From Streptomyces sp. HD (GTDB taxonomy: Bacteria; Actinomycetota; Actinomycetes; Streptomycetales; Streptomycetaceae), in contig NZ_JAQMYP010000009.1 of assembly GCF_028369295.1 (NCBI RefSeq), positions 124,001-188,000 of the forward strand: a stretch of 64,000 bases of DNA. Reading direction: 5' to 3'. Shown here piece by piece: positions 52,364 through 61,577 of this stretch. The position numbers and the translations under genes were made by a program. Below the pieces are notes generated by a model that did no database searches, was not told the origin of the DNA, and was given only the letters and a program-made list of their open reading frames with translations. The stretch's first letter is position 1. Each line of letters opens with the position of its first letter.

Positions 52364-54193
52364 CACCCGCCGGGGCGTCCCGCCGAGGTCAGCAGCTGCG
52401 TCGCCGCGAGCTGCGCGTACAGCTCGTCCTCGGCCACCAGCTCCTCATGGGTGCCGACCGCGCGGACCTTGCCCGCGTCCATGACGACGATGCGGTCGGC
52501 GTCCGTCACGGTCGACAGGCGATGGGCCACCACCAGCACGGTGGTCTCGCGTGCGGTCTCGGCGATGACGTCCCGCAGTGCCAGCTCGTTGACGGCGTCG
52601 AGCTGCGAGGTCGCCTCGTCCAGGAGCAGCAGCCGGGGCCCGCGCAGCAGCGCGCGGGCGATCGCGACGCTCCCCCACCTTCGGCGGGGGGACCCCCAGG
52701 CGCTCGCCGCCGGACAGTTTCGTGCCGCGGTGCCCGACCGGGGTGTCCAGGCCGTGCGGAAGACGCTCGACGAGGGCGTCGAGCCTGGTCCGGGCGAGGA
52801 CCTCGCGCATGTCGACGTCGGTCGCGCCCGGCGCGGCGAAGACCAGGTTCTCCCGCAGCGTGCCGGCCAGCACCGGCGCGTCCTGCTCGACGTACCCGAT
52901 GACGGACCGCAGCTCGGACAACGGCCACTTCGTCACGTCCTTGCCGTCGACCAGGACACGGCCGCCGGTCGCTTCGTAGAACCGCTCGACGAGCGCGAAG
53001 ACCGTCGACTTGCCCGCGCCGGAGGGGCCGACGAACGCCGTCATCCCGCCGCCCGGCACCTCGAAGTCCACCCGCCGGTGGATGTCCGGCAACCCGGGCC
53101 CGTACCGGAAGGACACCCCCTCGAAGCGAACCGACGCCGGACGCGGCCGCACCGCCGGGGTCGCCGCGGGCCGCCCCGACCGGTGCCGGTGCTGCTTCTC
53201 TGTCGCCAGGTGGTCCACCTGCGCGATCCGGGCGATCGCGGCCGCGCCCTCCTGGTAGTGGGACGCTGCCTCGACCAGCTTGTACACCGGCTCCATCAGG
53301 TAGAAGAGGTACAGCAGGAACGCGATGAGCGTGGATACGGGCATGTCCCCGGACGCCACGCGAGCCCCGCCGACGGCGAGTACCGCGAGGAACGCCAGCT
53401 CCACGGCGAGGTTGTCCGCCGAACCCAGCACGGCCTCCCACTTCGCGCTGCGCACGCCGTGGCGCCACGCCCTGCGCGCCGCCGCCTCGACGCGAGCGGT
53501 CTCCCGCTCCTCGGCGCCGGACGCCTTCACCGTACGGAACGCACCGAAGACCCGCTCCAGGCCCGTGGACATCTCCCCGACAGCAGCCTGCGCACGCTCG
53601 GCGGCCTGCCCGATCTTCGGCAGCACCAGCGCGGCAGCCACACCGACGACCGCGACCACACCAAGCGTGACGCCCAGCAGGACGGCATCGAGGAACGCCA
53701 TCACCACGACCGCCGCGACCAGCGTCACCGCCCCCGTCGCCGCGGAGACCACCGCCTGGGTGCTGACGGCCCGCAGCAGCGTGGTGTCGGAGGTCACCCG
53801 GGACATCAGATCGCCCGGCTGCATCCGGTCCACCTCCGCCAGCCGCAGCCGCAGCAACCGGCCGATGAGGCTGCGGCGGGCGGCGAGCACCACCGACTCC
53901 GCCGTCCGTTCCAGCACGTAGGCACCGAACGCCTCGGCCACCATGCTCAGCAGTACCAGAACGGTCATGGCCAGCAGGACGGTGCCGATCGTGCCACCGG
54001 ACGAGAGCCGGTCGACCAGTGTCTTCGTGGCCAGGGGCTGCACCAGCCCCCCGGCGGCCCCGGCCAGCGCACACAGCAGACCGAGCGCGACGGCCCACCG
54101 GTGCGGACGGACGTACCCGTACAGCGCCTTGAGCGTCTCCCGGGCGTGCAGGGACTCGGCACCCGTCGCCTCCGGGGCGGATGCGGTGTTCAC
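52364..54193 (-). pseudogene. ABC exporter (fused permease-ATPase), frameshifted
   Basis: Start MNTASAPEATGAESLHARET. Residues 25-310 are a six-helix exporter domain; the nucleotide-binding domain has Walker A FVGPSGAGKSTVFALVERFY and Q-loop YVEQDAPVL. At the signature LSGGER the sequence is interrupted by a 31-nt palindromic segment (52669-52699). The frame then shifts, and the true C-terminus resumes in another frame: [20 protein letters not shown] (Walker B), [17 protein letters not shown] (H-loop), stop at 52364. As read, the protein loses Walker B and the H-loop and should be inactive, unless this is a sequencing error. Confidence 0.85.
52669..52699. repeat. Palindromic 31-nt insertion (REP/MITE-like)
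   Basis: On the coding strand CTGGGGGTCCCCCCGCCGAA and then GGTGGGGGAGC. The GGGGGTCCCCCC palindrome with GGGGGAG tail also occurs twice inside the MITE at 20048. Compared with the expected LSGGERQRVAIARA coding it adds 25 nt net. Confidence 0.8.
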
Positions 54194-54348
54194 AGGATTC
54201 CTTTCCTACGTGGTCGGCCGCGCACCGCGTCAGCGGTTGCGGGCATCGGCCCGCCGGAGGGCCTTGGGGCGCGGAGATCAGGCGTACGACGGCCAGAGAG
54301 AGGCCGCCCGTGCGGCAACGCCTGCCAAAGAGATCTGCGATCGCCGGC

Positions 54349-54531
54349 TCAGTGGACCAGTGAGGCCGCCCGCGAGGCGAGGAGGTGCACCCCTGCTTCG
54401 TAGAACTCAGGACGGACGACGAACAGGACACCGGCGCCCGCCATCAGCGTCAGGCAGAGAAGTTCCGGCAACCGGCCTCTGCCAGGCTCGACGGCGGTCT
54501 CGGGCTCCTTGTCACGAACGTGCTGTGTCAT
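54349..54531 (-). CDS. Small single-pass membrane protein
   Basis: 60 aa from ATG 54531 (MTQHVRDKEPETAVEPGRGR), then one hydrophobic segment (LPELLCLTLMAGAGVLFVVR) and a tail ending ASRAASLVH. GC-biased codons support it; the ribosome site is weak. It lies between the antiporter and ABC genes on the same strand. Function unknown. Confidence 0.5.
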   Translation of the reverse strand: MTQHVRDKEPETAVEPGRGRLPELLCLTLMAGAGVLFVVRPEFYEAGVHLLASRAASLVH

Positions 54532-54648
54532 GCCTTCAGCCTGGACGCCCGGCCGCTCGCCGCACATCCGGCGACTGTCGGGTCCACCCCCGCCGAGTGG
54601 CTGGAGAAGACCGGCCTGGGGTGGTAGCCGTCGGGGCCGCCAGGCACA

Positions 54649-55944
54649 TCAACTCCGCTTGGCGATGACCTGTGACTCCGGCTCGTCGGTCCCCGGGGAG
54701 CCGGGGCCGCCGGCAGCCGACGGGGGCGGGCCGGTCAGGGACCGGGCGATGACCGCCGAGCCGCCGCCGTGGAGCAGCACGCTGCCGAGCACCGTCAGGG
54801 TCATGGCGTACAGGGCGGTGTCGGCGTACTGCCCGTCCGGCAGAGCGTTGAACGCGAGCAGGCCGAACACGATGGAGGTGGTGCCGCGTGGTCCGAGCGC
54901 GCCGACCATGAGCCGTTCTCGCCAGGTGAACGTGGAGCCGAGGAAGGCGAACATGATCGGAAGGATGCGCACGACGGTGAGCGCGGCGGCGCAGAGCACG
55001 ATGGTGGGCCAGTCGATGCCCTCGCCCACGGCGAGCACCACGGCGTTGCCGAAGAAGAACCACATGCACATCGTCATCATCGAGTTGGTGTCCTCGATGA
55101 GCTGGAAGTCCGAGGCGTGGGGAGCCGAGGCGCCCCGCCGACGGACCGGTGCCTGCCTGACGTAGCGGAAGGCGATCCCGCACACGAACGAGGCCACGAA
55201 GCCGTTGCCCTCCATCGCCGTGGTCACGGTGTAGGCGAGCAGCGGTGTGACCAGCACGACGATCCGCCGTGACTGCTCCGTCATCCACTCCGCGCGGTCG
55301 GCGAGATTGATCAGCCACGCCACCAGCGCCCCCACCACGAAGCCGGCCACGAGGGCCTTCAACGCGAACGGCACGGCCGTGCCGAGGGCCTGCTGGGGTG
55401 TGCGGGTGACGGAGTTGGTGCCGACGAGGATCAGCGCGAACAGGAAGAGGGGCGACACGATGCCGTCGTTGTAGCCGCTCTCCACGTTGAGCACGCTGCG
55501 CACCCTCGCCGGGATCCGCCGGTCGCGGACCAGCGTCTCGGCCGGGGCGAAGTCGGTCGGGACGACGATGCACGCGATGAGCAGCAGCAGCGCCACCGGA
55601 AGCCCGGGCAGCAGCAGCGTTCCCAGCAGCACCATCGTGATCAGGCTCAGTGGCAGGGCCACGAGCAGTGCCCGCGCGGCGGAGCCGGGGTCGTTGCCGA
55701 ACAGTCGCCCGCCCGGCAGTTCGGTGGCGTCGACGAACAGCAGGACGGCCAGGATGACCTCGGCCACATGCTGAGCGACCTCGGAGTTCAGGGTGACAGC
55801 GATATGGCTGTGGGTGAACACGCCCGTGACCACGCCTGCGAGCACCAGTACCAGAGGAGCCCGCACATGCCGTTGCTCCAGCCGACCGGCGACCAGCGAC
55901 CACCCGGCCACCACCGCGGTGATCACAATCAGGACAGAGATCAT
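54649..55944 (-). CDS. CPA1-type cation:proton antiporter
   Basis: 431 aa, twelve helices. Characteristic segments are VALLLLIACIVVPTDFAPAE (the TD ion-binding motif of CPA1), RVRSVLNVESGYNDGIVSPL (ND motif) and GALGPRGTTSIVFGLLAFNA (GPRG motif). NhaP-like Na+/H+ or K+/H+ exchange is expected. The C-terminal cytoplasmic tail is short. Same strand as the Pgs genes; it may supply counter-ions for an anionic polymer, which is inference. Confidence 0.9.
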   Translation of the reverse strand: MISVLIVITAVVAGWSLVAGRLEQRHVRAPLVLVLAGVVTGVFTHSHIAVTLNSEVAQHVAEVILAVLLFVDATELPGGRLFGNDPGSAARALLVALPLSLITMVLLGTLLLPGLPVALLLLIACIVVPTDFAPAETLVRDRRIPARVRSVLNVESGYNDGIVSPLFLFALILVGTNSVTRTPQQALGTAVPFALKALVAGFVVGALVAWLINLADRAEWMTEQSRRIVVLVTPLLAYTVTTAMEGNGFVASFVCGIAFRYVRQAPVRRRGASAPHASDFQLIEDTNSMMTMCMWFFFGNAVVLAVGEGIDWPTIVLCAAALTVVRILPIMFAFLGSTFTWRERLMVGALGPRGTTSIVFGLLAFNALPDGQYADTALYAMTLTVLGSVLLHGGGSAVIARSLTGPPPSAAGGPGSPGTDEPESQVIAKRS

Positions 55945-56078
55945 TTGAATCCGCTTCAGAACTCGGAACAGGCCGGCGGCCGCCCCACCGGGACCTCCAC
56001 AAGTGCGTCGACCGGCGTGAGCACAGGCAGACGCTACAACGGACGAGGCCCGGCAGACAGCACCGGCCCTTACCGCTG

Positions 56079-57188
56079 TCAGAGGCGCCGGGCCCCTCGC
56101 AGCCCCTGTGTGTAGTAGCCGTCACCGTCGAGCCGTGAGGTGCCGCCCTTGTCACCCATGGTGGGGCCGCCCGCGTTCTTCCGGCTGGAGATGAAGCGCG
56201 GGTGGTCGGCGGTGTCCAGGCCGAGGTAGATACCGATGTGGCCGATCCGTTTGCCGGGCAGCTCACGCGTTCGAAAGAAGACCAGGTCGCCGGGCTGGAG
56301 CTGCTGGATGACGGCGGGGCGGCGGTCGGTGAGGGGAATGACGGGTACGCCGAGCCGCCCGTGGGCGATCGCGTCGGGGGTCCGCTGCAGCCCGCTGCCC
56401 GCCGCGTTGTCCCTGCTGCTCAGCGGGAACCCCGAGCGGTATCCGTACACCAGCCGGATATAGCCGGAGCTGTCGACGGAGCGCGCGCGGTCCTTCTCGG
56501 GGCGGCGGGTGACCGTGTCGGGGAAGGTCCAGGGGATGCCCAGGTAGTCGTAGAAGTCCGATCCCGTGCGCGGCTTCGGCTTCCCTGGCGCAGCACGCCC
56601 GGAGCCGCCGGCGGTGTCGGGTGTGTAGCGGGCGGCACCGCTGTATTTGACTCCCGCTGCCGTCGTCCGGACCGGGGCACCGGCGACGTAGTCGAAGGCC
56701 GTGGCGAGGATGTCGGGGTCGCGGCTGCCGAGCCGGGACGTGATCCAGGTCCTGAACCAGCCGCTCCGCTCCGCGCCACGGGCCCAGGGCTTGGGCAACA
56801 ACCGCACCCAGCTCTTGGTGACGACCTCGGCATCCGTCGTACGCGGCTCCGCGAAGGTCCTGCTGGGCCCGGTCAGTACGGCCGTGCGGGCGCCGTCGGT
56901 GAACGTGGCGACGACGGTGCCGCGCGGGTCGCGTGCCACCGTGCGGGCGGGGTTGCCGATCCGCTCGAAGTGCAGCGGGCCGCTCCTGACCCGGATTCGG
57001 TCACCCAGTGATGCCTGTGATGCCCTTGATGTCTGCGTTGCCGGTGGGGCATCCGTTTTGTCGGTACGGTGCTTGAGCTGCAGGGACAGCTCGCAGCTCG
57101 CCGCGAGCAGGACGGCTGTCACCAGGAACAGGACCGTGTTCTTCCTGGTCAGGGAGAACCTACGGATTCTGGGCAGGAGGCGTTTCAC
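56079..57188 (-). CDS. NlpC/P60-fold exported protein with Ser in place of catalytic Cys
   Basis: 369 aa, GTG start (GGAG 7 nt upstream). Membrane anchor near 20-40 (TVLFLVTAVLLAASCEL), an SH3-like middle and a C-terminal NlpC/P60 domain. The active-site motif is normally DCSGF; here it is SVDSSGYIRLVYGYRSG with S240 at the Cys position. The second motif is normal, LQPGDLVFFRTRELPGKRIG then HIGIYLG with the His. It may be a non-catalytic binding protein or use Ser. Position after PgsC suggests a link to poly-gamma-glutamate handling. Confidence 0.8.
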   Translation of the reverse strand: MKRLLPRIRRFSLTRKNTVLFLVTAVLLAASCELSLQLKHRTDKTDAPPATQTSRASQASLGDRIRVRSGPLHFERIGNPARTVARDPRGTVVATFTDGARTAVLTGPSRTFAEPRTTDAEVVTKSWVRLLPKPWARGAERSGWFRTWITSRLGSRDPDILATAFDYVAGAPVRTTAAGVKYSGAARYTPDTAGGSGRAAPGKPKPRTGSDFYDYLGIPWTFPDTVTRRPEKDRARSVDSSGYIRLVYGYRSGFPLSSRDNAAGSGLQRTPDAIAHGRLGVPVIPLTDRRPAVIQQLQPGDLVFFRTRELPGKRIGHIGIYLGLDTADHPRFISSRKNAGGPTMGDKGGTSRLDGDGYYTQGLRGARRL

Positions 57189-57245
57189 TGGTCAACTCCG
57201 ATGGGGGGAAGGGGAGATGGCGCCGCAGGTCGGTGCGGGGGCGGC

Positions 57246-57728
57246 TCATTGCGTGGGCAGGGCGCCCAGCAGCAGCCCGGACACCAAGATCACGTAGGTG
57301 GCGAAGGTGACCGCGCCGGTGGAGAGGACCGTCGCTGTCTTGGGCTGCCTCTCCAGCTGGTAGGCGATGAGACCGGGGACGATGAACCCGAGGGCCTGAT
57401 GGGCGAACAGCAGCGGGAACTGCTGTTGGAGCAACAGGGAGAGCCCGGCCTGGAGCAGGACACCGGTGAGCACGACGGCGGCGAACAGCCGCTTGCCGTA
57501 GAGGATGACGAAGCGCTGCAGCAGCTTGGTCAGCAGGTAGGTCAGGCCTGCCACGGCCGCGACCATGGCGGCGCGCCGCAGATCGTCGACGAGGGTGAGG
57601 GCGAGCCAGCCGGGGGTGATCATGCCGCCCGGTGAGAGGTTGGTGGTCAGGTAGCACAGGAGGGAGAACACCAGACCGAGTGCGATGCCGATGGCGGCGA
57701 TCTGCGGCGTGACTACTGCGGGGATCAA
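57246..57728 (-). CDS. pgsC: PgsC/CapC, poly-gamma-glutamate synthesis membrane protein
   Basis: 160 aa, five helices. PgsC-like N-terminus TPQIAAIGIALGLVFSLLCY, then LSPGGMITPGWLAL and FAHQALGFIVPGLIAYQLER. It is the membrane partner of the ligase PgsB. The TTG start overlaps the pgsB stop by 4 nt with GGAG 7 nt upstream. Confidence 0.9.
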   Translation of the reverse strand: MIPAVVTPQIAAIGIALGLVFSLLCYLTTNLSPGGMITPGWLALTLVDDLRRAAMVAAVAGLTYLLTKLLQRFVILYGKRLFAAVVLTGVLLQAGLSLLLQQQFPLLFAHQALGFIVPGLIAYQLERQPKTATVLSTGAVTFATYVILVSGLLLGALPTQ

Positions 57729-58993
57729 CGGGATGCTCCGTGGGAGGAGTTGTGGTGGGCGCCGGGCGATGTGAGGACGTCGCTCGGATCGGCGGGGTCG
57801 GCGGCGGCGAGGTAGTCGGGCGGCAGTGCCGCGAGCCGCTCCAGGAAGAGTTCGCCCTGGCCGTGGATGTTGCCGATGGCGACGACCGAGGCGTCCGGCC
57901 CCAGGTGAGCCAGCAGCTCCGTGGTGAGCTGGTCGGGGTCGCGGCGGTCACCGCCGAGATCGACGACGTTCCCGGTCCAGTGCGTGGGTATGGCGTCGGC
58001 GGCCGACTTGGTGGGGTGGCCGATGAGGAACACCGTCTCCGGGTCGAGCTGGGGGATGAGCGCGCCCATCTGCCCGTTGCGCTCCACACGGTCGGGACGG
58101 CAGTTGATGACGACGTGCAACGGACGGTGGATCGCGCCCAGTTCGAGCAGCTGCTTGATGTTCATCAGTGTCGACTCGGGGTCGTTGGCGGCGAAGACGT
58201 TCGCGAAGCGCAGTTGCTTTCCGTCAGGGGTGCGGTACCGCTCGACGGACAGCACACCCGGGTCCGGCGGCGCCTCGTACATGCCCTTCAGCGCGATCGC
58301 GCGGTCGACGCCGAGCAGTTCGGCGACCGCGATGGCGATGGCGACGTTCTCCTTGAAGGTGAACCAGCTGAAGCCGCGCAGTTCCTCGTCGGTGACCGTT
58401 TCCGGGTCGGCGTAGACCAGCTTGCAGTTCCGGGCGTCGGCCTCCTCCTGGAGGATGTGGAAGCGCTCCTTCTCGGCGGTGACACAGATGCCGTCCTCCG
58501 GCATCGAGCGGCACAGGGAGCGGGCCACGTCGTCCAGCGTCGGGCCCATCTCGGCGAGATGGTCCTCGCGGACGTTGCAGAGCACGCCGATGGTGGAGCG
58601 GATCAGCTTGGACTGGTTGATCTCCTGGAGTGCAGGCATGACGGCCATGCACTCCATGACCAGGACATCGGGCCGGTAGCCGGCGGCCCGCCGGACGATG
58701 CCGATCTGCTCCACGACGTTGGCGATGCCGAACTTGCGGTAGACCGGCTCCTCGGTGGCATCGGGGTGGATGAACCGGGCCGCGGTGCCCGTGGTCTTGG
58801 CGACGGTCACCAGGCCGCTGCCGCGCAGCGCGCCCGCGCACAGCCGGGTGATGGAGGACTTGCCGCGAATGCCGTTGACCAGCACTCGGGTGGGTATGGC
58901 GGCGAGATTCGCGTCATGGCGGCGCTGTTCGACGATGCCTGCGACGAGCAGGCCGGCGCAGCACGTCGCGAGGACGCAGTACAGGAAAAGCAA
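57725..58993 (-). CDS. pgsB: PgsB/CapB, poly-gamma-glutamate ligase
   Basis: 422 aa, TTG start. It has an N-terminal membrane anchor (MLFLYCVLATCCAGLLVAGI), the Mur-ligase-type ATP site RVLVNGIRGKSSITRLCAGA, and PDVLVMECMAVMPALQEINQ, GVLCNVREDHLAEMGPTLDD and VINCRPDRVERN as conserved ligase motifs. It joins glutamates through gamma-carboxyl amides with ATP. It lies 6 bp after the sensor gene and overlaps pgsC. No pgsA (capA) gene is present. Confidence 0.93.
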   Translation of the reverse strand: MLFLYCVLATCCAGLLVAGIVEQRRHDANLAAIPTRVLVNGIRGKSSITRLCAGALRGSGLVTVAKTTGTAARFIHPDATEEPVYRKFGIANVVEQIGIVRRAAGYRPDVLVMECMAVMPALQEINQSKLIRSTIGVLCNVREDHLAEMGPTLDDVARSLCRSMPEDGICVTAEKERFHILQEEADARNCKLVYADPETVTDEELRGFSWFTFKENVAIAIAVAELLGVDRAIALKGMYEAPPDPGVLSVERYRTPDGKQLRFANVFAANDPESTLMNIKQLLELGAIHRPLHVVINCRPDRVERNGQMGALIPQLDPETVFLIGHPTKSAADAIPTHWTGNVVDLGGDRRDPDQLTTELLAHLGPDASVVAIGNIHGQGELFLERLAALPPDYLAAADPADPSDVLTSPGAHHNSSHGASR

Positions 58994-58999
58994 GGCGGG

Positions 59000-61315
59000 T
59001 CAGCTCCTGGGACCGGGGCCGGACGGCGAAGTGGAGGGGGAGGGCGCCCCGTCCGGGGAACCGGGCGCGGGCGGTGCGTCGGTGCGGGGCAGTCGCTGTC
59101 TGATCAGTTCGAGGCTGCGGGCGATGGATCCCACCTCGTCGTGGTAGCGCGGGTAGAGCACCGTTCGGCGGTCCCCGGCTGCCAACGCCTCGGCGCCCTG
59201 GGCGACTTCACGCAACGGACGTACGACGACGAGGTACAGCCAGCCGACGCAGAGGGCGCCCGTGGCCACCCCCAGCAGACCGACGAGCATGATCCGCCGC
59301 TGTGCCTCGTACTCAGGCAGGCCGATCCAGAACACCGGCCTGATCGAGGCGACCTTCCAGCCGAGTGCGCCCGCGACGCCCAGCTTGTTGTTGAACGGCG
59401 CCACGGCGGCCACCGCCGGATCCCTCCAGCCGAGCAGCAGCTCGGCGGAGCCCTTGGTCGTGCGGTCGTCCTTCATCTGGGCCCGCAGCCGGCTGTCGGA
59501 GACCCGCCCGAAGGCCACGAACCCCTTGTTGGACGCGATGACCCGATGCTCGGAGTCCACAAGCCACACCGAGCCGAGACCGGGCCGGTCGAGGATGCCG
59601 GTCAGGTACTGGACCTTGAACTCGCCCACGACATAGTGGCGTCCGGATGTCGCCGTCCCACCCTTGACCGGCTGAGCGGCCACGGCGGCGAGCACCGGCT
59701 CCGTGCCGGAGGTGTTCGTCTGCCTGACCCCGGGCCTGATGCGGACCTTCGTCGGGGTACGGGGTTCGTCCCCCGCGCGGGCGAGGATCTTGCCGGCGCC
59801 GTCGACGACGTACAGGGACCGGTACCGGCCGTGCTGCTCCAGGGACCTGTCGAGGGCCTTGCGCGCCTCCTCCGACCGGGAAGCGTCGATCACGGTGGCC
59901 AGATGGGTGAGGTCCGCGTATCCGTCGTTGATCCCCCTGCGCACGCGATCCGCCGTCGTCTCGGTGCGTTGCCGCTGGTCGTCGGAGATCAGCCGGGGTA
60001 CGACCGCCGCCGGGTGCGGCAAGGTGCTGCCGAGCGTCAGCAGCATCGACGCGGGCCAGGCCAGCAGAGCGAACGCGCACACCACAAGGACGGTGCGCAG
60101 TCCGAGCCGGCGCCGGACCTTGCCGGTCCCACGCGGAACACGCCCCTTGGCCGATGGCTGCGCGACCGTGTCCTGCGACGGCCCGCCCCTGCCGCGGAGT
60201 TGAAGGCGCAGCGCCTCCAGTGCGGCGCCGATCCGGGCGGGTTCTCCGAAGCGGGACACGTGGACGGGAGCCGTGAGGTCACCCGAGCCGAGCCGCTGCG
60301 CGTCGCGGCGCAACCGCAGCACAGGGCGCTGCACCACCAGGTGGAGGGCGGCGGTGACTCCGGCCGCGAGGGCCAGGAGCACGGCCGCGGCGAGGAGGGC
60401 GAGACGCAGGTCACCGGTCCCGGCCCCATGGCGCTCGGTCTGCACCGTCGTGACGACCGTCAGTCCGAGTCCGCCGCTCGGACTCTCCTTCGAGGCGAGC
60501 CCCCGGGCCACTGCGGCGTACCCGACGGCGGTACGGGTGTTGCCGTCCGCTGCCCGGACGAGGCTGCCGCTCGGACCGTCGAAGCCGCCGGCGGCGGCGG
60601 TGTCCGACGGTCCCCTGCTCTGCGCCTGGCGGGAGGCGGAGCCGGCCAGCGACTTGGCCTGCTCGGTGCCGGCTCCCGGCCCGGCCGAGGTGAGGGTGGC
60701 CCCGTCACGGTCCACGACGTTGAGCGTGTGCTGCTTGCCGACGGAGATGCCCGGCAGCTTCACGCTCTGGGAGGCGACGAGCAACTCCTGCCTGCCGCCT
60801 TGCGACAGCGTCGCAAAGGCCAGCAGCCGGGTGACGCCCGAGTCGTCCCGCACCAGTCTCGGTGGCGGGTTCGCCGGCAGTCCCCGAAGGTTCACCTTCC
60901 CGAGCGGTAGGGCCTCGCCCTGCGCGGCGAGCAGCCGACCGGTGGACTGGTCGACGACGGCGGTACCGCGCCACTTGGGGTAGGTCTGGTTGAGGCGGGT
61001 CAGCATTCCGTCCGCCGGTGCGGACTTGGAGCCCGCGAAGTCCGCGGCCGCTGTCCGCAGATCGGTGACGCTCTGGTCGACGGCGCCCTGCAGCGCGACC
61101 GCCCCGTCCTCGGCGATGTGCTGCTGGGAGCTGAGGACGGCCTCGGGAACGCCGCGTTCGGCATCGCTCCCGACGGCGAACACCGTCAGGCCCGCGACGA
61201 GCGCCAGCAGAACCGGCAGGGCCGCCAGTGGCGGGCGTACACCTCCTAACACCGCCATGTCCGCGCGACGCCGAGCGGGGCGCAATTTTGATATCGGGGA
61301 TCGGGTGGTGGTCAA
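59000..61315 (-). CDS. Doubled TM-sensor-TM-HAMP membrane protein without output domain
   Basis: 771 aa, TTG start (AAAGGA 6 nt upstream). The layout is repeated twice: TM (about 28-50), extracytoplasmic PDC/dCache-like sensor, TM (about 300-325), HAMP (RPVLRLRRDAQRLGSGDLTA); linker; TM (about 405-430), second sensor (LYVVDGAGKILARAGDEPRT, SVWLVDSEHRVIASNKGF), TM (about 655-680), HAMP (VVRPLREVAQGAEALAAGDR). It ends in a Pro/Ser tail. No kinase, cyclase or chemotaxis domain. First gene of the pgsBC operon, so it probably senses something at the surface and acts on PgsB/C or another partner. Confidence 0.8.
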   Translation of the reverse strand: MTTTRSPISKLRPARRRADMAVLGGVRPPLAALPVLLALVAGLTVFAVGSDAERGVPEAVLSSQQHIAEDGAVALQGAVDQSVTDLRTAAADFAGSKSAPADGMLTRLNQTYPKWRGTAVVDQSTGRLLAAQGEALPLGKVNLRGLPANPPPRLVRDDSGVTRLLAFATLSQGGRQELLVASQSVKLPGISVGKQHTLNVVDRDGATLTSAGPGAGTEQAKSLAGSASRQAQSRGPSDTAAAGGFDGPSGSLVRAADGNTRTAVGYAAVARGLASKESPSGGLGLTVVTTVQTERHGAGTGDLRLALLAAAVLLALAAGVTAALHLVVQRPVLRLRRDAQRLGSGDLTAPVHVSRFGEPARIGAALEALRLQLRGRGGPSQDTVAQPSAKGRVPRGTGKVRRRLGLRTVLVVCAFALLAWPASMLLTLGSTLPHPAAVVPRLISDDQRQRTETTADRVRRGINDGYADLTHLATVIDASRSEEARKALDRSLEQHGRYRSLYVVDGAGKILARAGDEPRTPTKVRIRPGVRQTNTSGTEPVLAAVAAQPVKGGTATSGRHYVVGEFKVQYLTGILDRPGLGSVWLVDSEHRVIASNKGFVAFGRVSDSRLRAQMKDDRTTKGSAELLLGWRDPAVAAVAPFNNKLGVAGALGWKVASIRPVFWIGLPEYEAQRRIMLVGLLGVATGALCVGWLYLVVVRPLREVAQGAEALAAGDRRTVLYPRYHDEVGSIARSLELIRQRLPRTDAPPAPGSPDGAPSPSTSPSGPGPRS

Positions 61316-61577
61316 GAAGAATCCTTTCCAGGAAAGAAGTTCTCGACCTGTCTGACGACGGGAATGCTTCGCCGGTTTATCGGGGAGGTGTGACGGCGCT
61401 CACCTAAAGAATGCCACAGCCATCATGACCTGCCGGTTTGGACACCTGTGAGCATGGTGAATTTAAGCTTCACGAAATGCAAACAATTGCGATGGGCCAC
61501 CCCGCGAACGGGACGACAATTACCCGCAAGGATTATTTTGCATTTCTTCTGCCTCGCCCATCCCGCAGTCGGCTGTT
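61316..61577. other. Intergenic region with an inverted repeat
   Basis: An AT-richer 262-bp gap between the sensor gene and the glycosyltransferase, both on the minus strand. GTGAA-N7-TTCAC (61457-61473) is a symmetric site that could be an operator for the pgs operon. No promoter hexamers are clear. Confidence 0.4.

Noticed and set aside
50201..54403. 1400-residue plus-strand open frame
   Set aside because: It spans the DUF418-like gene out of frame and the antisense of the ABC transporter; composition is Arg/Pro-rich low complexity. No real protein.
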